A stretch of 64,000 nucleotides of DNA from Sutterella faecalis (GTDB taxonomy: Bacteria > Pseudomonadota > Gammaproteobacteria > Burkholderiales > Burkholderiaceae_F): the NCBI RefSeq assembly GCF_006337085.1, contig NZ_CP040882.1:496001-560000 (forward strand), read 5' to 3'. Position numbers and translations under genes: made by a program. This document shows positions 43,035 to 50,437 of the stretch, piece by piece. How positions within the stretch are numbered: position 1 is the first letter of the stretch; each line of letters starts with the position of its first letter. Under the pieces are notes generated by a model. The model worked only from the letters and a program-made list of their open reading frames with translations. It was not told the origin of the DNA and searched no databases.

Positions 43035-44360
43035 ATGAAGCAGATCGAATTCAGACGCTGGGAAGTCCGTTCAGCGGCACAATCCGGAGCGCCGTTGATC
43101 GGGGAACTTTTCTTTCCGATTAATGCGGAAGGAAATGAAATGGATGATGCTTCAAATGATTCAGCGAATGATTACTTGAGTGAGAAAAAGAATAAAAAAA
43201 CCGTCGGAAGCAGAATAACGAGGATGAATTCGACTTCTTCATTCCGTCAGCCGCTTCTCCCCAGATTCCGTTATTCGACCGAATGGATTGAATCCGGCTT
43301 CGCGTTGGGTGCTGACCTCCCTCTTGAAAGCGGCGTAAAAATGCCCGCCCGGGGAAAGCAGCTTTTCGGATTTCTCGCTGATCGCGCGCTTTCGCCGCAA
43401 TCCGGATCCATCTTTCAATCCGCGAGGAATGCCGGATCGAAAATAATGGATGGGTCAGAAGCGTTTCGCAATGCAGGAGAAATGGAAATGCTGTCGCTCC
43501 TTCTGCCGCATCGGGATGCGCATGCAGGAGGAGCCGAATTCTATACGGACGGCGTTCAGGCGGGGAGCGCCTCTCGAATTCCCAATGAATCCTCGAGTCT
43601 CGAAAGCATTCTCTATGCGCTTCATGCAGAAGAACGCGGCCGGGCCAATCTGAAGGCACTGATTGATCTCTCTTCCGCCACTGCCCTTCCCGGCCGTCAT
43701 ACGGCGCAGGTTGTCGTCTCCGGGAATGAAGAAAAGGCGCTGACCCTCAGGCGCTATTCCGATCTGATTGATGCACCCCTCTGGCGCGAAGTCTTCATGC
43801 AGCTCGCACGGGACTGCGGCATTGCCTGCGTGGATACCCGGCTCGCCGACACCATGGGCGCCCGCGCCCTCTTTGCCGACCGCGCCGACAGGAATGATGG
43901 CCTGAAGCGCTTCACGCTCTCCGCGCGCACGCTGTCGCCCGAAAGATCCGTTTCCTATCTGGGGATCGCCGACATTCTCAATCGCGAGGGTGCGGTGCCC
44001 AGGCTTGATCTGCCGCAGGTATGGCGCCGCATGGTCTTTTCGCTTCTGACGGGCGCGGAGGACAGAGGCGAAAAATGGCTCTTCTACCGTACAGATTTAG
44101 GCTGGCGGCTTGCGAAAACGCATGGATTTTCGCCTGCCTCGGGCGCGGCGCGCAGGCTGACCGTTGACGGGCGGCGGCCGCTCGCGTCGCTCGATGATGC
44201 CGTCCGCCTTGCCCCCTACTTTGCCATGACGCTTGCTGATGCGAAGGCGAGCGCCCAGGAGATGCGCCGCGTGCTCTCCTTCTGGGAGGATCGTGCGCTC
44301 GAGCTCGGCGCTGATGCCTCCGAAGCCGAAATGCTCTCGCCGGGCTTTGAAGCCTATTGA
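43035..44360 (+). CDS. HipA-like protein with degenerate kinase site
   Basis: 441 residues. Seen: HipA-type elements KQLFGFLADRALSP, RYSDLIDAPLWREVFMQLARDCGI, ALFADRADR and MVFSLLTGAEDRGEKWLFY. In active HipA kinases the last block reads about GxTDxHxKNFS, with catalytic Asp and Asn, followed by a PLYD metal-binding Asp. Here the Asp is kept (AED), but the His and Asn are replaced (GEKW) and the metal block reads AKTHGFSP. HipA phosphorylates glutamyl-tRNA synthetase; this copy is probably inactive or altered. It starts 69 bases after hipB with no overlap, unlike the usual coupling, and lacks a clear ribosome-binding site. Confidence 0.75.
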   Translation: MKQIEFRRWEVRSAAQSGAPLIGELFFPINAEGNEMDDASNDSANDYLSEKKNKKTVGSRITRMNSTSSFRQPLLPRFRYSTEWIESGFALGADLPLESGVKMPARGKQLFGFLADRALSPQSGSIFQSARNAGSKIMDGSEAFRNAGEMEMLSLLLPHRDAHAGGAEFYTDGVQAGSASRIPNESSSLESILYALHAEERGRANLKALIDLSSATALPGRHTAQVVVSGNEEKALTLRRYSDLIDAPLWREVFMQLARDCGIACVDTRLADTMGARALFADRADRNDGLKRFTLSARTLSPERSVSYLGIADILNREGAVPRLDLPQVWRRMVFSLLTGAEDRGEKWLFYRTDLGWRLAKTHGFSPASGAARRLTVDGRRPLASLDDAVRLAPYFAMTLADAKASAQEMRRVLSFWEDRALELGADASEAEMLSPGFEAY

Positions 44361-44441
44361 AGACGTATCGAATGCACCAAGCAAACGCCCGGAATCCGCA
44401 CTGGAACTCCGGACGCTTCGCCTATCAGCTGCGTTCAAAGC

Positions 44442-44948
44442 TTATTTCGCAACCTTGGCCGCGCGAAAGTCAAGCTCCATGTCGTACCAGACAGCGCCGC
44501 CATGGACGGACTTCGAAATGCCGCAGTTGACGAATCCGAAGCCCGAATAGAAATCAATGAGATGCTTCTTGCAGGTGAGGATCACGCCGTCGCGTCCTTC
44601 CTGACGCGCCTTTTCAATAAAAGCGCGCATCAATGCGGAAGCGTAGCCCTGATGCTGCTCCTCAGGAATCACGGCAAGACCGAAAATGGACTGCCAGTGG
44701 CCGTCAGGGTTGTGCATCTTCGCGTCGGCAAACATCTCGTCGCAGATTGTGCGGTTGTCCGTCACCATGCCGTCAATGAGTCCGACGGGACGGTCATCCT
44801 TCATCAGGATGAGAAAGCAGTCGGAAAAAGCGCCGAGACGCTCGACAAAGCGCTCTCTGCTCGCCCTTTCCGCAGGCGGAAAGCACTTTGCTTCGATCTC
44901 AGTAACAATGTCGACATCGGCCGGCGAAGCCGCACGAATGGAAAGCAT
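44442..44948 (-). CDS. GNAT family N-acetyltransferase
   Basis: 168 residues. Seen: LSIRAASPADVDIVTEIEAKCFPPAERAS at the start, FGLAVIPEEQHQGYASALMRAFIEKARQEG with the acetyl-CoA pyrophosphate loop (Q-x-x-G-x-A form), and FYSGFGFVNCG near the end. This resembles the arylalkylamine/ribosomal-type GNAT acetyltransferases. Start ATG 44948 is preceded by GAGGGGG. Substrate unknown; it is convergent with the hipA-like gene and close to its stop. Confidence 0.88.
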   Translation of the reverse strand: MLSIRAASPADVDIVTEIEAKCFPPAERASRERFVERLGAFSDCFLILMKDDRPVGLIDGMVTDNRTICDEMFADAKMHNPDGHWQSIFGLAVIPEEQHQGYASALMRAFIEKARQEGRDGVILTCKKHLIDFYSGFGFVNCGISKSVHGGAVWYDMELDFRAAKVAK

Positions 44949-45226
44949 TTAACCCCCTCTTTAAACTCAGGTGCATTCCTTCAATCCTGGGAACCGGGCA
45001 TCCAGACATCAGCGTATTCAAAGGAAGCGTGAGGGGACATCTTAACTTAGCCTTATGTCCTCATGCAGATTCTCCAGGTACCTGGCATTGGCTTTTTTGC
45101 CACGTTCTGCGGACCGCTTCTGTTTTCCCGGACGATTACGCTCTTCTTACGCATCGAGCCGCAGCCCGGAAGCCCGCTAAAATTTCTCCCGAGCATCTCT
45201 CTTCCTTTTGCCTTCTGCTCTTTCCC

Positions 45227-46210
45227 ATGAAAGCACTGCGCATCGTTTTTGTCCTTCTTCTCATTGCGCTCCTTGCGGGGGCCGCCTGTTGGTTCAGAAC
45301 CCATGAGGAGAGCGCGCCCCTCACCCGCGCTTGGGGGAATGTGGACACGAGGCAGATTTCGCTCGCCTTTGAGGCGTCCGGACGCATTCTGGAACTTCTC
45401 CCCGAAGAGGGAGCGCCTGTGAAGGCGGGAGAGATGATCGGGAAGCTCGATACGGAAGCCCTCAGGATCGAGCGGGACCGGGCTCAGGCAGAACTCGAGC
45501 GCGCCTTGGCCCAGGCCTCTCTTTCGCGCGAAGGCTATCGCGCCGAGGATATCGAGGCGCAGCGCGCGCAGACGCTCGCGCTCCAGTCCCGATTCGAGCT
45601 CGCCCGCCGCACCTATGTCCGCCAGAAGGAACTCGCCCGGGCGAACGTTTCGAGCCAGCAGAACCTTGACGATGCGGAGCTCTCGCTTGAAGCCTCCCGG
45701 CGCGAACTCAAAGCTTCCGAAGCGCAGCTTCATGCGCTCGAAGCCGGGCTTCGGCCTCAGGAAGTCGCCGCTGCGGAAGCGGCGTCAAGATCTGCACGCG
45801 CCGCCGTCGCCTCGCTCGACTATCAGATCGAGAAGGCCTCGGTTCTCATTGCGCCCGCCGACGGCATTATCCGCACGCGGCTTGCAGAACCCGGGGACAT
45901 GGCCTCTCCCGCGAGAACGATCTATCAGCTTTCCATCGTTTCGCCAAAATGGATCCGCACCTACGTGACGGAAAATCAGCTCGGGCTCGTGAAGGAAGGC
46001 GCCGAAGCCGTCATCTCTACCGACACGATCGGAGAAGTCAAGGCGCGCGTCGCCTGGATTTCCAGCACGGCGGAATTTACGCCCAAAACCGTGCAGACAG
46101 CGGAACTGCGCACCGCGCTCGTTTACGAAGTGCGCCTTGAGGCGGACGACCCGGAAAACCGCCTTCGCCTCGGCCAGCCCGTCACCGTCGACTTCATTCC
46201 CGGGAATTGA
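45227..46210 (+). CDS. HlyD/YbhG-type periplasmic membrane fusion protein
   Basis: 327 residues. Seen: a single N-terminal membrane anchor (IVFVLLLIALLAGAACWF), a split lipoyl/barrel-sandwich domain (GRILELLPEEGAPVKAGEMIGKLD and APADGIIRTRLAEPGDMA), a long Ala/Glu/Arg coiled-coil hairpin between them and a beta-barrel domain near the C-terminus. It bridges the ABC transporter to an outer-membrane channel. Start ATG 45227 has no clear ribosome-binding site. First gene of the YbhGFSR-type operon. Confidence 0.9.
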   Translation: MKALRIVFVLLLIALLAGAACWFRTHEESAPLTRAWGNVDTRQISLAFEASGRILELLPEEGAPVKAGEMIGKLDTEALRIERDRAQAELERALAQASLSREGYRAEDIEAQRAQTLALQSRFELARRTYVRQKELARANVSSQQNLDDAELSLEASRRELKASEAQLHALEAGLRPQEVAAAEAASRSARAAVASLDYQIEKASVLIAPADGIIRTRLAEPGDMASPARTIYQLSIVSPKWIRTYVTENQLGLVKEGAEAVISTDTIGEVKARVAWISSTAEFTPKTVQTAELRTALVYEVRLEADDPENRLRLGQPVTVDFIPGN

Positions 46211-46218
46211 GCTCCAGA

Positions 46219-48003
46219 ATGCCTGATGCCCATTGCTTTCCCGTTGAAGTCAAAAACCTCAGAAAAACCTTCCGGGGTCCTGACGGGAAGCCTTTTGCCG
46301 CCATCGACAACCTGTCAGTCCTCATCCCGGAACCCGGCGCCATCGTGAGCCTCATCGGCCCGGACGGCGCAGGAAAAACCACGCTGCTGAGGCTCCTTGC
46401 CGGGATCCTGACGCCCGAGGATGGTGAAATCAGGCTCTTCGGCAGACGCCCCGATACGGATGATCCGGACTTCGTCGCAATGCTCGGCTTCATGCCGCAG
46501 CGCTTCGGCCTCTATGAAGAACTTTCCGTCTGGGAAAACTTCCGGATTTTCGGCGCCCTGAGAGGGATCCGCGGGCGAGCGCTCGAAGCGCGCTTTCGCG
46601 ATCTTATGACGCTCTCCGGCTTGAGGGGGTTCGAATCCCGTGAGGCCGGAAAGCTCTCGGGCGGCATGAAGCAGAAGCTCGGGCTCTCGTGCTCGCTTCT
46701 GGCTGAACCCAAAATTCTGCTCCTCGACGAGCCGACCGTGGGCGTTGATCCGCTCTCGCGCCGGGAACTCTGGCGCATTCTTCGGGACATGCGCGACCGC
46801 ACCGGGATGACGGTGCTGGTCTCCACGGCTTATCTTGATGAAGCAGAAGCCGCTGACCGCACGATTCTGATTTCATCGGGGCGCCTCATCGCCGAGGGCG
46901 ATCCGCGGGAGCTTGCCCGGGAGACCGAGGGCCGCACCTGGCTCGCGCGCGCCGGGGACGAGCGCCGGACGCTCGCGCTCGCACGAACGCTCATGCGCGA
47001 AGTCCGGGCGGCAAACCCGAGGGCTCCCTGGCTCGATGCCGTACCGCACGGGAATGCCGTCAACCTTCTCTCCCCGGAAGACGCGCGCAGCGGCGCTTCT
47101 GAGGAAAGCTTCAGGACGCTCCCGGAGGGAACGAAGCTTTCGTCCCGGACGCCCGCGCTTGAAGACGCCTACTGCGCGCTCACCTTCCCCCGCGCCGACC
47201 GGACCGATTCACTCCGGATACTTCCTCCCGCCTATGCGGTTCAGGAACCGGAGGCGGTTGTTGCCAGAAGCATCTCCCGCCGCTTCGGGAGCTTTACGGC
47301 CGTTGAGGACACGAGCTTTTCCGTTAAAAAAGGCGAGATCTTCGGACTCCTCGGCCCCAACGGGGCCGGCAAGACCACAACATTCCGCATGCTCTGCGGG
47401 CTTCTGCCGCCATCGGGCGGAACGATTTCCGTGGCCGGCTCCGATCTGCGAACGGCAAGGAGCGCCGCACGCGCCAAGGTGGGCTACGTCGCGCAGAAAT
47501 TTTCTCTCTACGCGCAGCTCTCCGCCCGGCAGAATCTGGAATATTTCGGCGCCTGCTTCGGCGTTGCCGGTCAGACGCTCGACAACCGGATCCATGAACT
47601 CACAACGGGAAGCGACCTCGGAGAGCGGCTTCAGTCGATCACGCGCGAACTCCCCTTAGGCGCCAAACGCGAGCTCGCGCTCGCCTGCGCCCTCATTCAC
47701 CGCCCGGCCATCCTCTTTCTCGATGAAGCTACCTCCGGCGCCGACATCGCCGCACGCCGCGCCTTCTGGCGGCGAATCGTGGGTCTCGCCGAAACGGGAA
47801 CCACCGTCATCGTGACCACGCATTTTCTTGAAGAGGCTGAATACTGCGACCGCTTCCTCATTCAGGATGCGGGCCGCGTGCTGACGCTCGGCACCCCTTC
47901 GGAAGTCCGGCATGAAACCGGGGCCGCGAGCATTGAGGAGGCCTTCATCTCCATCGTGACCCAGGCGCGCCGGGAACGCGCAAATGAGGAGACGCCGTCA
48001 TGA
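46219..48003 (+). CDS. Tandem ABC exporter ATP-binding protein (YbhF-like)
   Basis: 594 residues with two nucleotide-binding domains. Domain 1: Walker A GPDGAGKTTLLRLL, signature LSGGMKQKLG, Walker B ILLLDEPTVGVD. Domain 2: Walker A GPNGAGKTTTFRML, signature-like LPLGAKRELALACAL, Walker B ILFLDEATSGADI. The substituted second signature is typical of YbhF proteins. Powers a two-permease exporter for drugs or other hydrophobic compounds. It starts 8 bases after the membrane fusion gene and overlaps the first permease by 4 bases (ATGA). Confidence 0.93.
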   Translation: MPDAHCFPVEVKNLRKTFRGPDGKPFAAIDNLSVLIPEPGAIVSLIGPDGAGKTTLLRLLAGILTPEDGEIRLFGRRPDTDDPDFVAMLGFMPQRFGLYEELSVWENFRIFGALRGIRGRALEARFRDLMTLSGLRGFESREAGKLSGGMKQKLGLSCSLLAEPKILLLDEPTVGVDPLSRRELWRILRDMRDRTGMTVLVSTAYLDEAEAADRTILISSGRLIAEGDPRELARETEGRTWLARAGDERRTLALARTLMREVRAANPRAPWLDAVPHGNAVNLLSPEDARSGASEESFRTLPEGTKLSSRTPALEDAYCALTFPRADRTDSLRILPPAYAVQEPEAVVARSISRRFGSFTAVEDTSFSVKKGEIFGLLGPNGAGKTTTFRMLCGLLPPSGGTISVAGSDLRTARSAARAKVGYVAQKFSLYAQLSARQNLEYFGACFGVAGQTLDNRIHELTTGSDLGERLQSITRELPLGAKRELALACALIHRPAILFLDEATSGADIAARRAFWRRIVGLAETGTTVIVTTHFLEEAEYCDRFLIQDAGRVLTLGTPSEVRHETGAASIEEAFISIVTQARRERANEETPS

Positions 48004-49157
48004 CGGGCGCGCGGTTCTTTTCTCCGGTCCGCTTCATGACGCTTCTCATGAAGGAATTCCGGCAGATGATCTGCGACCCGGCGACCATCTTCCTCGGCAC
48101 CATCCTTCCCGTCATTCTGATTCTCCTCTTCGGCTGGGGCCTCTCGATGGACCTCACCAAAGTCCCCGCAGCGATCGTCGAAGGAGAATCCACGCCGCTT
48201 GCGCGCGCCGTCACCCAGGAATTCGTCGGGAGCCGCTACTTCGACATCACGACGCTCAAAAGCAGAACGGAAGCCGAGGCGCTTCTCTCAGCCCGCCGGA
48301 TCGAGGCGATCATCGACATCCCGCAGGGCTTTGAGGAGGACGCATCCAGAGGCGAAGGCGCGATCGGCCTCACGATCCACGGGGTCGACGCCAGCGCCGC
48401 AACGATCATCCGCACCTACGCCAAAGCCGCGATCGCGCTCCTTCAGGAGAAGATTGCGCTCCGCGGGGACGGCGCCGCCATGACGGGCGTGAGCGGCGGA
48501 AGCGCCCGGGGCGGCGTCATGATGCTTTCACGCTCCTGGTTCAATGAAGCGAATACCTCCGCCTGGTACCTTGTTCCCGGGCTCTCCATCGTCGTTCTCA
48601 CGCTTTCGGCGAGCTTTCTCGGAAGCATCGTCATCGCCCGCGAATGGGAGCGGGGAACGATGGAAACGCTCTCCATCACGCCCGCAACGTCCTTTGAGAT
48701 TGTTCTCTCGAAGTTTCTCGCAAACTATGCGTTGATTACCGTCGGAAGCCTTCTCACCTTCCTCACGGCCGTTCTGATTTTCGACGCACCCGTGCGCGGA
48801 AGCCTTCTTCTCCTCGCGCTCACCATTCTCTTCTACACGGCCTGGGCCATCAGCTTCGGACTTTTTCTTTCGGCCTTCCTCAAGAGCCAGTTCGTCGCGA
48901 TCCAGCTCGCCGTAATCGGGAGCTATCTCCCTTCCCTCATTCTCTCGGGGTATCTCTTTGATCTCAGAAGCGTCCCCGCCTTCATTTCGGCGGTCGGCCA
49001 TCTGATGCCGCCCACCTATGCGATCGAGTCCGTGAAAATTCTCTATCTCTCGGGAGGCCCGGAGCACATCGTCCTCTCAAACCTCGCCATTCTCGCCGCA
49101 TGGGTGGTGCTCTTTCTCGCGCTCGCACTCGCCGCGACGAAGAAGCGCCTCGATTAA
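48000..49157 (+). CDS. ABC-2 type permease (YbhS-like)
   Basis: 385 residues. Seen: a cytoplasmic start LLMKEFRQMICDPATIFLGTILPVILILLFGWGLS with the first span, a large periplasmic loop (about residues 55-185), then five spans containing WERGTMETLSITPATSFEIVLSK and LMPPTYAIESVKILYLSGG. Overlaps the ATPase gene and is followed 21 bases later by the partner permease. Confidence 0.92.
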   Translation: MTGARFFSPVRFMTLLMKEFRQMICDPATIFLGTILPVILILLFGWGLSMDLTKVPAAIVEGESTPLARAVTQEFVGSRYFDITTLKSRTEAEALLSARRIEAIIDIPQGFEEDASRGEGAIGLTIHGVDASAATIIRTYAKAAIALLQEKIALRGDGAAMTGVSGGSARGGVMMLSRSWFNEANTSAWYLVPGLSIVVLTLSASFLGSIVIAREWERGTMETLSITPATSFEIVLSKFLANYALITVGSLLTFLTAVLIFDAPVRGSLLLLALTILFYTAWAISFGLFLSAFLKSQFVAIQLAVIGSYLPSLILSGYLFDLRSVPAFISAVGHLMPPTYAIESVKILYLSGGPEHIVLSNLAILAAWVVLFLALALAATKKRLD

Positions 49158-49178
49158 CCGGAAGGAGGAGCCAGAGAC

Positions 49179-50318
49179 ATGTCGAATTCTTCCTTCCTTT
49201 CCTTCATGGCCGCTCTCCGGGCCTCACTCCAGAGGCTTCGCGCACTCGCCCGCAAGGAGCTCATCACGCTTCTGCGCGACCCCGGCATGCGCCGGATTCT
49301 CGTCGTTCCCATCATCGCGCAGTCGATTCTCTTCGGCTACGGCGCGACCTTCAATCTCGAGGAAGCCCCCTACGTCATTTACGACGCCTCGCGAAGCCCC
49401 GCGAGCGAACGCGTGATCCGGAGAATTGAAGCAAACCGCATCTTCGTGCGCGCGGGCGTTCCTCAATCCTACGAAGCCTTCGAGAAGGCCGTGAACGACG
49501 GCGACGCGCTGATCGGCCTCTATTTCCCGGACGACTTCGCAAGGAAGCTTGCCCGGGGCGAGCCCTCGGAAATCTTCGTGGCTGCCGACGCGCGAAACAC
49601 CACCACCGCCAACGTGGCGACCGGCTACGTCTCGGCCATCATCGAGTCCATCGCCCGCGAGGACGGCACGGCCGGTCCCATCGAGGTGCGCGAGCGCTAC
49701 CGCTACAACGAAAACGGCATCACCCGCTACAACATCATGACGGGCCTTATTCTCGGTCTCGCCATGATTCAGGTCATGCTCCTCGCGGGCCTCGCGATTT
49801 CCCGCGAGCGCGAGGAAGGGTCCTTCGACATGATGCTGATGACGCCGCTCTCGCCCGTGGAAATCTTTATCGGGAAAGCCGCCGCTCCCATCCTCATCGG
49901 CGTTTTCCAGAGTTTTCTCATTTTCGCCGTCTGCCGCTGGTGGTTCGGCATCCCCTTTGCCGGGTCGCTCCCGCTTCTCTTCTTCGTGGTGGCGCTTTTT
50001 TCAACGAGCATCGTGGGCCTCGCGCTCGCCATCTCCGCCTGGGCGAAGACGCTCCAGCAGTCGGTGGTGCTCTCCTTTATTCTGCTTCTCCCCTCGCTCG
50101 TCCTCTCGGGCCTCATGACGCCGGTGGCCGCCATGCCCGGATGGATGCAGACCCTCACCATTCTCAACCCCGTCCGCTACGGCATCCTCACCATCCGCAT
50201 GATCTATTTTGAGAATGCCGGGATGAGCGACATCCTGCCCTACCTCTGGCCCCTTGCCGTGATTTCGGCCGTAACCATCCCGGGCGCCGCCTGGCTTTTC
50301 CGAAACAAAGTCGTGTGA
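49179..50318 (+). CDS. ABC-2 type permease (YbhR-like)
   Basis: 379 residues. Seen: LARKELITLLRDPGMRRILVVPIIAQSILFGYGATFN, a large periplasmic loop, then ISREREEGSFDMMLMTPLSPVEIFIGKAAAP and MQTLTILNPVRYGILTIRMIYF, the standard six-span ABC-2 layout. AAGGAGGAG precedes ATG 49179. Likely a heterodimer with the preceding permease. Confidence 0.92.
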   Translation: MSNSSFLSFMAALRASLQRLRALARKELITLLRDPGMRRILVVPIIAQSILFGYGATFNLEEAPYVIYDASRSPASERVIRRIEANRIFVRAGVPQSYEAFEKAVNDGDALIGLYFPDDFARKLARGEPSEIFVAADARNTTTANVATGYVSAIIESIAREDGTAGPIEVRERYRYNENGITRYNIMTGLILGLAMIQVMLLAGLAISREREEGSFDMMLMTPLSPVEIFIGKAAAPILIGVFQSFLIFAVCRWWFGIPFAGSLPLLFFVVALFSTSIVGLALAISAWAKTLQQSVVLSFILLLPSLVLSGLMTPVAAMPGWMQTLTILNPVRYGILTIRMIYFENAGMSDILPYLWPLAVISAVTIPGAAWLFRNKVV

Positions 50319-50335
50319 AGTCTCCCGCGCGAGAG

Positions 50336-50374
50336 AGAAAAAGCCGCAGCACTGACATGAGGCTGCGGCTTTTT
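50336..50374. terminator. Bidirectional intrinsic terminator
   Basis: AAAAAGCCGCAG pairs with CTGCGGCTTTTT across 50338-50374. It ends both the ABC exporter operon and the converging formate dehydrogenase-like operon. Confidence 0.88.
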
Positions 50375-50437
50375 CAATTCCGGTCCCGAAACGCAGCGCG
50401 AATGCGTCCCAGGACGATTCCGGCTTTTGAACCGGCG

